Assembly (NCBI RefSeq): GCF_029320955.1
Contig: NZ_CP119757.1
Location: forward strand, 496,001 to 560,000
DNA: 64,000 nt
Direction of reading: 5' to 3'
DNA from: Flavobacterium sp. YJ01
GTDB lineage: Bacteria; Bacteroidota; Bacteroidia; Flavobacteriales; Flavobacteriaceae
In this document: positions 53,399 to 61,322 of the stretch, piece after piece
How the letters are laid out: each line of letters begins with the position of its first letter
Position numbering within the stretch: the stretch's first letter is position 1
Translations under genes and position numbers: made by a program
The notes under the pieces: model-generated
Told to the model about the DNA's origin: nothing
What the model saw: only the letters and a program-made list of their open reading frames with translations
The model's database searches: none

Positions 53399-54601
53399 AT
53401 GGAAACAATTCAAAAACTTAAAGAAAACACCGCAATCTTTCTTCCTGAAAATGGTTTGGAAGAAAAATTAAATCAGGCGGAAAAAGAAAACAGAAAACTG
53501 ATTATCAAACTTGGTTTTGATCCAACGGCTCCCGATTTACATTTGGGACATGCCGTTGTATTAAAAAAACTGAAACAGTTTCAGGATTTAGGGCACCAAA
53601 TTGTAATTATAGTAGGAAGTTTTACAGCTCAAATTGGCGATCCAACTGGAAAAAACAAAAGCAGAAAACCTTTAAATGCAGAAGAGGTTCAACATAATGC
53701 GGAAACTTACATTGCACAATTGTCAAAAATTATTGATGTTGATAAAGCACAGATTGTTTTTAATTCTGACTGGCTGGACAAACTTTCTTTTTCCGAAGTG
53801 ATTCAGATTATGTCTAATGTAACTGTTGCGCAATTAATGCACAGAAATGACTTCAATAAGCGTTTTGCAGAGAATTCTCCGATTGCAATGCACGAATTGG
53901 TTTACCCAATTTTACAAGGTTTTGATTCGGTTAAAATTAATGCCGATATCGAAATGGGTGGCACAGATCAGCTTTTTAATTGTACAATGGGAAGGCAATT
54001 GCAAGAAAATTTCAAGATGCCTGGACAAATTGTAATATGCATGCCTTTGTTAAAAGGTCTTGATGGAAAGGAAAAAATGAGTAAATCTCTAAATAATATT
54101 ATCGGCTTAACAGATGAACCTAATGAAATGTTTGGCAAAACGATGTCAATTCCTGATGATCTTATTTTAGAATTTTTAGATCTGACAACCGATTTTTCAT
54201 TCAAAGAAAAACAAGAAATTAAGAAAAGACTTGAAATCGAAAATCCGATGAACATTAAAAAGTTAATTGCAAAAAACATTATAACGCAATACCATGATGC
54301 AATAAGCGCTGAAGATGCAGAGAAATTCTTTATCAATCAATTTCAAAATAAAAATGCAGAGGCAAAATCATTTATGTCGGTTATGATTTCTTCGTTAGGA
54401 AATGAATTGAATGAAATTGCATTAATTGATTTGTGTGCTTTAATCAAAAATGACATTACGAAATCGGCAAACAGAAGATTGATTGAAAGTGGCGCCGTTC
54501 AGATTAATCACGAAAAAATTATAAATCCGTACGAATTGATTTCATTAAAAAAAGAGACCAAAATTAAAATTGGGAAAAGAAATTTTTATGAATTATTGTA
54601 A
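53399..54601 (+). CDS. tyrS: Tyrosyl-tRNA synthetase (TyrZ-like type)
   Basis: A 400-residue class I synthetase that charges tRNA-Tyr. HLGH at 48-51 (HIGH motif) and KMSKS at 226-230 are intact. GFDPTAPDLHLGHAVVLKKL, GDPTGKNKSRKPL and MGGTDQLFN define tyrosine recognition, and a C-terminal S4 domain (about 330-400, RRLIESGAVQINHEKI) binds the tRNA. The HLGH and TAPDLHLGHAVV wording is that of the TyrZ-like branch rather than the form with YVGFDPTADSLHIGN that I expect as the main Flavobacterium enzyme, so this may be a second copy. It is controlled by the attenuator directly upstream. Confidence 0.95.
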   Translation: METIQKLKENTAIFLPENGLEEKLNQAEKENRKLIIKLGFDPTAPDLHLGHAVVLKKLKQFQDLGHQIVIIVGSFTAQIGDPTGKNKSRKPLNAEEVQHNAETYIAQLSKIIDVDKAQIVFNSDWLDKLSFSEVIQIMSNVTVAQLMHRNDFNKRFAENSPIAMHELVYPILQGFDSVKINADIEMGGTDQLFNCTMGRQLQENFKMPGQIVICMPLLKGLDGKEKMSKSLNNIIGLTDEPNEMFGKTMSIPDDLILEFLDLTTDFSFKEKQEIKKRLEIENPMNIKKLIAKNIITQYHDAISAEDAEKFFINQFQNKNAEAKSFMSVMISSLGNELNEIALIDLCALIKNDITKSANRRLIESGAVQINHEKIINPYELISLKKETKIKIGKRNFYELL

Positions 54602-54603
54602 TG

Positions 54604-54895
54604 AAGGTTCAAAGAGGCAGAGGCTCAAAGGGACAGAGGTTTTCTTTTTGATTCTCTTTATTATTTTTTTTTATGGCTGTCTCAAAAGTGAGGCGACCAT
54701 TTTTTTAGATATTTCTTTGTTCCGTAGGAACATTTCGTTGGTAGAAAATAATTTTGTTGCCGGGTTTTACGTTCCGTAGGAACGTTTGCTTTCGTGTCTC
54801 TAATTCTTTCGTATATCAAACGTTCCTACGGAACGTAAATGTTTTGGTCATTATTTTTTTTCTACCAACGAAACATTCCTACGGAATGATTGTCT
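54604..54895. repeat. Direct repeat copy B, downstream of tyrS, plus inverted extension
   Basis: 54604-54790 aligns to 52902-53093. The terminator hairpin here is decayed (ATGGCTGTCTC / GTGAGGCGACCAT), with several T-rich changes. From 54790 the CGTTCCTACGGAACG word and CTACCAACGAAACATTCC run in inverse orientation, making a long hairpin with the GTTCCGTAGGAAC and TTTCGTTGGTAG words at 54719-54785. Confidence 0.82.
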
Positions 54896-54923
54896 AATGC
54901 AAAAATTTGTAAACAAAATATAA

Positions 54924-54956
54924 AAAAGGATAAACAATTAAGTTTATCCTTTTAAT
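54924..54956. terminator. Terminator-like hairpin
   Basis: AAAAGGATAAAC (54924-54935) pairs exactly with GTTTATCCTTTT (54942-54953). It lies between the tyrS region and the minus-strand acyltransferase and can end either. Confidence 0.8.
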
Positions 54957-55012
54957 GAATATCTACAACTAACAAAATTTAGAAATTCAATGTTTTTATT
55001 GAGTTACAAGCT

Positions 55013-55077
55013 TGCAGAGATACAAAGGGATAAAGTATAAAAAACTTTGCACCTTTGTCACTTTGTTTCTTTGTCTC
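55013..55077. repeat. Inverted repeat of the CAAAGG family
   Basis: GCAGAGATACAAAGGGATAAAG words on the left and CTTTGCACCTTTGTCACTTTG words on the right, at the 3' end of the acyltransferase gene. Confidence 0.7.
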
Positions 55078-56199
55078 TTAATTAGATCTTTTTTGAAATT
55101 TATTTACAAGCCAATTTCTAACTGGTTCATCATATAACTTTAAGCAGACAAAAGCTAAAATGATGCTTACAATTAAAACTCCAATTCCTTCTAAATATCC
55201 ATCTGCCATTGAAACTTTATTGTCTACAACCCAAGCTGTAAACCAGTAAATTAAAGGATAATGCGTAATGTAAATCGGATAAGAAATATCTCCTAAAGCT
55301 TTGCATATTTTTAAAGAAAGTTCGTTTTTAATTTCTCCTCCCGCGCCAATCGATACAATAAGCGGGAAAATTAAAATAATACAAATCGATTCATATATAC
55401 CATTTAGCCAAAGGCTATTTTCATCTCCTAATCTTGGAAGCGCTAAAACAATTGTTATCAAAAGGGTACAAATCCAGAAAGCGTTTTTTACATGAATTAG
55501 TTTCCCCAAACGACATAACAAAACTCCCGCAAAAAATGGATATAATAAACGTGTAAAACCAACATTGAGCTGTTCTAAATTTAGTGACCAGCCTCCTATT
55601 ACATCACCTTTTGGTCCAAAAACGGTATAATTGATTAGCAATCCAGCAAATATCAATACAAAAACCGACATTACTTTATTTGAAAATTTACGGAAGATTA
55701 AGGCGTATAAGATATTCGCGATATATTCGAAAAAAAGTGACCACGCTGGGCCATTTAACGGATGCATTTCTCCCCAACCTCTAATTTCCAAAGAAGGCGG
55801 AATTGGCAATAATGTAAAACCAATTACCATAGTTAGAATTACTTTCCAAACTTCCATTCCTCCAATCATTGGAAATAATATATCTGAAGCTTGAAAATAA
55901 TAAAAGATCGCACCAATGATCATTCCCATGATTACCATTGGCTGGAGACGAATTAATCGGCGTTTGTAAAATTCCCATTGTGTCATTTTTGCCCAGCGAT
56001 CGTCATACGCGTAAGCGACAACAAATCCAGATAAAAGGAAAAAGAAATCAACGGCAAGATATCCGTGATTGATAATTTGCTTGAAACGATTTCCGCCAGC
56101 AAAAGCTTCAAATATATGAAAAGCAACTACCAAAATAGCTGCAACACCACGCAGACCATCTAGAATTTCGTAGTGTTTTTTAGGTGTAATATCATTCAT
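55078..56199 (-). CDS. Acyltransferase 3 family membrane protein
   Basis: A 373-residue inner-membrane O-acyltransferase of the OafA/NodX type with about ten hydrophobic segments. The start YEILDGLRGVAAILVVAFHIFEAF (about 10-33) carries the DGLRG and His signature, and DFFFLLSGFVVAY (about 51-63) is the second family mark. KRRLIRLQPM follows. It transfers acetyl or similar groups to sugars or glycans on the cell surface or in the periplasm. It is the last of a row of minus-strand genes that includes DUF1349 and GH3 proteins, so a role in modifying the same glycan is plausible but not shown. Confidence 0.9.
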   Translation of the reverse strand: MNDITPKKHYEILDGLRGVAAILVVAFHIFEAFAGGNRFKQIINHGYLAVDFFFLLSGFVVAYAYDDRWAKMTQWEFYKRRLIRLQPMVIMGMIIGAIFYYFQASDILFPMIGGMEVWKVILTMVIGFTLLPIPPSLEIRGWGEMHPLNGPAWSLFFEYIANILYALIFRKFSNKVMSVFVLIFAGLLINYTVFGPKGDVIGGWSLNLEQLNVGFTRLLYPFFAGVLLCRLGKLIHVKNAFWICTLLITIVLALPRLGDENSLWLNGIYESICIILIFPLIVSIGAGGEIKNELSLKICKALGDISYPIYITHYPLIYWFTAWVVDNKVSMADGYLEGIGVLIVSIILAFVCLKLYDEPVRNWLVNKFQKRSN

Positions 56200-56260
56200 A
56201 ATAATGGTGAATTATTAATTGTTAGTGGTTAATTGATAATTGATAATTTACAATTAACAA

Positions 56261-56908
56261 TTATTGATGGTTTTTAAGCCATTCCGCTCTTCTTTGATCT
56301 GGCAAATGTTTTACAGAAAAGTTTTCGAATTTAGCTTCAAAGCCTTTTCCGTCTGGAGAAGCAGCCATTAAACCAACCATAACTGGCGTATTATCTTGTA
56401 ACGGTGCGTTTCTGGTCATGATGTAATTTTTATCATCAAAAGAATAGAATATCTCAACGGCATCTAATCTTCTAACGGCTTTAATCCAGATAAAAGGCGG
56501 TACTTTATCTAGAGTTGTTACACTCCAATCGCTTTTATCGTGTGTGACAACGGTGCTAACATTAAATTTTCCGTCAACAAACTCAACACCTGTTTTGATA
56601 TAGTTTTTTTCGTCAATGCGAATCATTAAACCCATTTGATCAAATCTAGCAATGTAATTTCCTGTCAACTTTACTTTAGCTTCAAATTCACCGCCATAAT
56701 TTGCGTAGTAGAAAGGCGCGTCATCAACAGTAAATCCGTAATGAGAAATTCTCCAATAATCGCTATTTGCGGTAACATTCATAATTAAAGCATTGTTTTT
56801 AATTTCCCATTTTTCAGGTTCATTAAACCATTGCATTTTATTGAGCGTTTGTGCTGAAATATTTTGGCACAATACAAGTCCAATTGTAAAAAATAATAGT
56901 CTTTTCAT
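56261..56908 (-). CDS. Exported DUF1349 (concanavalin-like) protein
   Basis: A 215-residue secreted protein with a signal peptide (KRLLFFTIGLVLCQNISAQ). QWFNEPEKWEIKNNALIMNVTANSDYWR (about 26-53) begins the lectin-like fold of DUF1349, with FEAKVKLTGNYIARFDQMGLMIRIDEKNYIKTGVEF and FVDGKFNVSTVVTHDKSDWSV as the core. It ends in KHLPDQRRAEWLKN. Family members often adjoin glycosidases and probably bind sugars. It lies 138 bp downstream of the GH3 gene on the same strand. Confidence 0.88.
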   Translation of the reverse strand: MKRLLFFTIGLVLCQNISAQTLNKMQWFNEPEKWEIKNNALIMNVTANSDYWRISHYGFTVDDAPFYYANYGGEFEAKVKLTGNYIARFDQMGLMIRIDEKNYIKTGVEFVDGKFNVSTVVTHDKSDWSVTTLDKVPPFIWIKAVRRLDAVEIFYSFDDKNYIMTRNAPLQDNTPVMVGLMAASPDGKGFEAKFENFSVKHLPDQRRAEWLKNHQ

Positions 56909-57046
56909 TTTTATTTGATTCTAATTTAGAGAAAGCAAAACGTCTAACATTTTACTTCTAACATCTAACTTTTTTAAGACAAAAGCAAAGCTGCAAATTT
57001 TGACACTTGCAGCTTTACAAACCAACCAATTTTTAGAAATAAAAAC

Positions 57047-59263
57047 TTATTTAAGTGAGAATCCCACTTTAGATTTTATATCTGTTGATGAAGCACCAAT
57101 AATTGCTTCGAAATCACCAGGTTCTGCAACCCAGTCATGTTTTTTATCGTCGAAGAAACTTAAAGCCGTTTTATCAATTGTAAACGTTACTGTTTTTTCT
57201 TCTCCAGCTTTAAGAGCTACTTTCTCAAAACCTTTCAATTCTTTTATCGGACGAGGTAATGAAGATTTCGAATCTGTAATGTACAATTGAACCACTTCTG
57301 ATCCTTCTCTACTTCCAGTATTTTTCACATTAACTGAGAATGTAATTTTATCTCCAGCGTTAATCTGTTTTTTGTCAGCCGTAACTTTTCCGTAAGCAAA
57401 AGTTGTGTAGCTCAAACCATATCCAAAAGGAAATAAAGGTTTGATTTTATTTTTGTCAACCCAACGGTAACCAACAAAAATTCCTTCATTGTATTTTACT
57501 TCATCCCCACCAGGAAATTCTCCTAAAGCGTGCGCGCCGTTATCAGCTAATTTTACTGGGAAAGTGAAAGATAATTTTCCAGACGGATTAACATCTCCAA
57601 CCAAAACATTCGCCAAAGCATTTCCTGCTTCAGTTCCTAAAAACCAGCCTTGAACAACTCCTGGAACTTCTTTAATCCAAGGCATTGCTACTGCGTTTCC
57701 AGAAATGTTTACGAAAACAATGTTTTTATTCACTTTTGCTAATTCGCTAATTAATTTGTCTTGACCATAAGGCAATTCTAAATGTTTACGATCGTGTCCT
57801 TCATCGTCTTGGTTTTCACTTTTGTTTAAACCTCCAATGAAAAGAACAATATCTGCATCTTTAGCAATTTTTAAAGCTTCAGCAGTCAATTCTGCCTGAG
57901 GACGTTTTTCTTCTAAACTAACTTTAGCAATAACTCCATTATAATTACTTGTAGGATCTCCAACGTAACCTCTTGCGTATACAATTTCAGCTTGGTTTCC
58001 GATTCTTTTCTTCAAACCTTCAAGCGGAGTAATTTCGTATCTTGCTTTAAGCGAAGAACTTCCTCCTCCAACTGTCATCATTTTGATGGCATTTTCTCCA
58101 ATTACAGCAATCTTTTTAGTTTTAGAAAGATTGATTGGAAGAATATTATTGTTGTTTTGCAATAAAACAATTCCTTCTTCAGCGATTTTACGGCCAGCCA
58201 AAGCGTGTTCTTCTGTTCCAAAAGATCCAAAAGGACGATTTCTATCCATTGTAGTTAAGAAAGACAAACGTAAAATACGACGCACTTTTTCGTCTAATTC
58301 TTTGGTTCCAACTTCACCTTTTCTGATCATTTCAGAATATGGTTTTGCTAAATAATAGTTGTCATAAGCATTACTTGTTCCCCAAGAAAGTCCGTTTGTC
58401 CATGAACCAAATTCCATATCCAAACCGTTGTGAATTGCTTGTTTAGTATCATTAACTCCACCCCAATCCGAAACTACAACTCCTTTGAAACCCCATTCTC
58501 CGCGAAGAATATCGTTTAATAAATATTCGTTGTGGCAACATTGTTGTCCTTTATATTTATTGTAAGCGCCCATAATTGCCCAAACATCACCTTCTTGAAC
58601 AGCAGCTTTAAAAGCTGGAAGATAAATTTCGTACAACGCACGGTCGTCAACGATTACGTTAACCGAATTACGATTTGTTTCTTGATTGTTTAAAGCGAAG
58701 TGTTTTACGCAGGCAGCAACTCCATTTGACTGAACTCCTTTAATATAAGGAACAACCATTTTAGAAGCTAAAAACGGATCTTCTCCCATGTATTCGAAAT
58801 TACGACCGTTTAATGGGCTTCTGTAAATGTTTACACCAGGACCTAATAATACATTTTTGTTACGAAAACGCGCTTCTTCTCCTATTGATTTACCATATAA
58901 AGAAGCCAATTCTTTGTTCCAAGTTGATGAAAGAGCTGTAAGCGCAGGAAAAGCGATACAAGAATCGTTTGTCCATCCTGCTTGATCCCATTCGTCCCAT
59001 TTTACCTCTGTACGAATTCCGTGTGGTCCGTCGGTCATCCAGTTTTCCGGAATTCCAAGACGTTTTACACCCGGAGAACTAAATTTAGATTGCGCATGAA
59101 TCATGGCGATCTTCTCTTCGGTTGTCATTCGCTTAAGCGCATCTTCTACACGCTCATTCATTGGTTTTTTATCGTCTAGATAAACTGGAACTTTGTCTTG
59201 GGCATTCATCCCAAAAGAACTTAGTAAAAGTAAAACAACAATTGTTTTAACGTTTTTTAACAT
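57047..59263 (-). CDS. Glycoside hydrolase family 3 (beta-glucosidase type)
   Basis: A 738-residue exported enzyme (signal to MNAQ at about 21). N-terminal TIM-like domain: DGPHGIR at 78-84, KHFALNNQETNRNS (Lys188-His189), nucleophile Asp266 in VVVSDWGG. Then the alpha/beta sandwich (about 370-600) with the likely acid/base in the SENQDDEGHDRKHLELP region, and a C-terminal fibronectin-III-like domain (about 620-735, KNTGSREGSEVVQLYI). It cleaves terminal beta-linked glucose or related units from oligosaccharides. No PA14 insert. The DUF6377 regulator lies upstream on the same strand and may control it. Confidence 0.93.
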   Translation of the reverse strand: MLKNVKTIVVLLLLSSFGMNAQDKVPVYLDDKKPMNERVEDALKRMTTEEKIAMIHAQSKFSSPGVKRLGIPENWMTDGPHGIRTEVKWDEWDQAGWTNDSCIAFPALTALSSTWNKELASLYGKSIGEEARFRNKNVLLGPGVNIYRSPLNGRNFEYMGEDPFLASKMVVPYIKGVQSNGVAACVKHFALNNQETNRNSVNVIVDDRALYEIYLPAFKAAVQEGDVWAIMGAYNKYKGQQCCHNEYLLNDILRGEWGFKGVVVSDWGGVNDTKQAIHNGLDMEFGSWTNGLSWGTSNAYDNYYLAKPYSEMIRKGEVGTKELDEKVRRILRLSFLTTMDRNRPFGSFGTEEHALAGRKIAEEGIVLLQNNNNILPINLSKTKKIAVIGENAIKMMTVGGGSSSLKARYEITPLEGLKKRIGNQAEIVYARGYVGDPTSNYNGVIAKVSLEEKRPQAELTAEALKIAKDADIVLFIGGLNKSENQDDEGHDRKHLELPYGQDKLISELAKVNKNIVFVNISGNAVAMPWIKEVPGVVQGWFLGTEAGNALANVLVGDVNPSGKLSFTFPVKLADNGAHALGEFPGGDEVKYNEGIFVGYRWVDKNKIKPLFPFGYGLSYTTFAYGKVTADKKQINAGDKITFSVNVKNTGSREGSEVVQLYITDSKSSLPRPIKELKGFEKVALKAGEEKTVTFTIDKTALSFFDDKKHDWVAEPGDFEAIIGASSTDIKSKVGFSLK

Positions 59264-59468
59264 AACAGTAATTATTAAAGCATTAGTTAGATAATAGTAT
59301 AAAGTATTATTATAAAACTTTTTCTATCATATTGTAAAACTAAAACGTTATCGTACAAGTTACATTTTTAGATAGAAAAAAGTAGTGGTTTAAAAAAATA
59401 AAATACTGATTTACAAATATTTAAAATAAAAAAACTAACAAAAAAAGTAGTAGATTTAAAATAAATAT
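59264..59468. other. Short AT-rich spacer
   Basis: Between the GH3 gene and the DUF6377 regulator. No repeat, ORF or hairpin seen. It should hold the GH3 promoter, but no TTG/TAnnTTTG pair is clear. Confidence 0.5.
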
Positions 59469-61115
59469 TTATGATTTCAAAGACATTATACCGATTTTCA
59501 TAACCATTTCTTCGAAGTCATTTCGCGAAACGGCTGCCTTATTTCGAGCTCTTGTTCGATAGTTATAAATTGTGCTTAAAGAGTAACGTAAAAATGCAGC
59601 TATCTTAACGCTATCTGTAATTCCTAATCTGATTAAAGCAAAAATTCGAAGTTCGGTATTTAATAATTCATTTTGTTTAAGCACAATTTGTTCTTCGGGA
59701 ATTAATAAAGCATTAAAATCTTTAACGAATGTTGGATATAAATTCAGAAATATAATATCAAAATTCTTGTACAATTCTTCCAATTCATTATCAACCAAAG
59801 TTGTTGATTTTAGAATTTTGTAAATTTCGTCAAACTGTTTTGCGGTGGCTTTTTTATTTAAAATGATGCGGTAATTCTCCAGTTTATTGATATAAGTAGA
59901 ACAAAGATTGAAAAAATGCGCAATATATTCTTCTTTAACTAAATTAGATTCAGACAATTGCAAATTACTTTCTTGAAGTTGGCTATTGGTTTCGGTTATA
60001 TCTTTGTTTAATTCTGCTAGTTTCTGACTTGTTTCATAAAGTTCTGTTCGAATTCTCGAAACTTTCTTCATTTGTTTGTACACATAAATAATCGCAACCA
60101 GCAAAAACAAAGAAAGCAAACTAATGCAAAGCAGATAAATTTGCAATTCGCTTTTACGCTCTGCTTCACGTTCCTGATAAACGGTATTGATAATCGAATA
60201 AACTTCTGACATCAATAAAGTTCTAAACTGAACATTACAATAAAGCGCATCTTCAATAGCAGATTGCGTCAATTTATACGCCATATCTACATCTCCAATT
60301 TCATAAAAAACCAAAGCTAATTCTTGCAATGAAGCATTGTCTTTATTGGCATTTTTAATATCGGAAGTGGCAGAAAGCGCGTAATATTTTTTTCTCGATT
60401 CTAATTGATGTGTCGCTTCAGCAATTTTACCAAGCAAATAAGTGATCATTGCGTAGTTCGGACTTTCCTCTTTTGTTTTACTTAATAAAGAAAGTAATTG
60501 CTTTTCTGGTTCTTTATATTTTTTATGAATGAAAATATTCTGCTGAATTCTATTTATTTGATAATCTAAAGTATTCGGATTTAGAACTGCTAATAATGAA
60601 TCACGATATTTTCCAATCTGTATTCTATATTGTCGATTATCGCTATTTGCAGCATAATGCTCAAAAAACTCTCGATACGAAATGTAATAGTTTGGAAGCA
60701 AAGAAGCCGACAGATTTTTTTTATTTATACTTTTTAAAATAGCTTCAGATTCACGATATTTTCCTGACGAAGAATAAAGCGTAACTAATTGTAATTGTGC
60801 TAAATTTAAAAGTTCTTTGTTTTGAAGTTGTTCTGCAATTCTTAAATTCTTTTTTACATATTGAATGGCAGAATCTGTATTTAACTTTTGATATTCAAGG
60901 TATAATGTTTTGTTGTAATTATACTCTTGCTCTTTTGTCAAATTCTCCGATTTTATTTTTTTGAAGTTGAAAATTCGTTCTTCTTTAATCTTTACATAAT
61001 GCTGTTTATTTTTAATCGCTTCATTTAATTCTTTTAAAATAACATCTGTATTATCCAATGCAAAAACTGGAAAATTTATCAAAATAAGAATTAGAAACAA
61101 GTAATAATTTTTCAA
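59469..61115 (-). CDS. DUF6377 transcriptional regulator with TPR-like sensor region
   Basis: A 548-residue membrane-bound regulator. It has a signal/anchor (YYLFLILILINFPVFA), a long helical TPR-like periplasmic part (about 20-330), a TM helix (about 332-350, LLCISLLSLFLLVAIIYVY), a coiled coil (355-395) and the DUF6377 cytoplasmic part: KEEYIAHFFNLCSTYINKLENYR, FDIIFLNLYPTFVKDFNALL, then an HTH-like ELRIFALIRLGITDSVKIAAFLRYSLSTIYNYRTRARNKA (about 488-527). This build is that of SusR-type glycan-sensing regulators of Bacteroidota. It is followed by GH3, DUF1349 and acyltransferase genes on the same strand. Confidence 0.9.
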   Translation of the reverse strand: MKNYYLFLILILINFPVFALDNTDVILKELNEAIKNKQHYVKIKEERIFNFKKIKSENLTKEQEYNYNKTLYLEYQKLNTDSAIQYVKKNLRIAEQLQNKELLNLAQLQLVTLYSSSGKYRESEAILKSINKKNLSASLLPNYYISYREFFEHYAANSDNRQYRIQIGKYRDSLLAVLNPNTLDYQINRIQQNIFIHKKYKEPEKQLLSLLSKTKEESPNYAMITYLLGKIAEATHQLESRKKYYALSATSDIKNANKDNASLQELALVFYEIGDVDMAYKLTQSAIEDALYCNVQFRTLLMSEVYSIINTVYQEREAERKSELQIYLLCISLLSLFLLVAIIYVYKQMKKVSRIRTELYETSQKLAELNKDITETNSQLQESNLQLSESNLVKEEYIAHFFNLCSTYINKLENYRIILNKKATAKQFDEIYKILKSTTLVDNELEELYKNFDIIFLNLYPTFVKDFNALLIPEEQIVLKQNELLNTELRIFALIRLGITDSVKIAAFLRYSLSTIYNYRTRARNKAAVSRNDFEEMVMKIGIMSLKS

Positions 61116-61265
61116 GACGATTTAATATAAAGGAATTACAAATATAGCAAAGCGAAAATATAAAAAACGAATTATTTAAATGTGGTTAAAATGTACTAAA
61201 AATGGGTTGCGTTTAGATTTTGCTATAAATAAAAAAATCACAAACTCAATCCAGTTATAAACAAA

Positions 61266-61303
61266 ATGATTTCAGTTTAAATTTATTAAACTGAAATCAT
61301 CTA
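61266..61303 (-). terminator. Terminator after the acyl-CoA dehydrogenase gene
   Basis: Perfect 15-bp stem: ATGATTTCAGTTTAA (61266-61280) with TTAAACTGAAATCAT (61286-61300), followed on the minus strand by TTTTG. Ends the gene whose stop is at 61323. Confidence 0.78.
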
Positions 61304-61322
61304 TTATAGTTTTATTTCAAAA

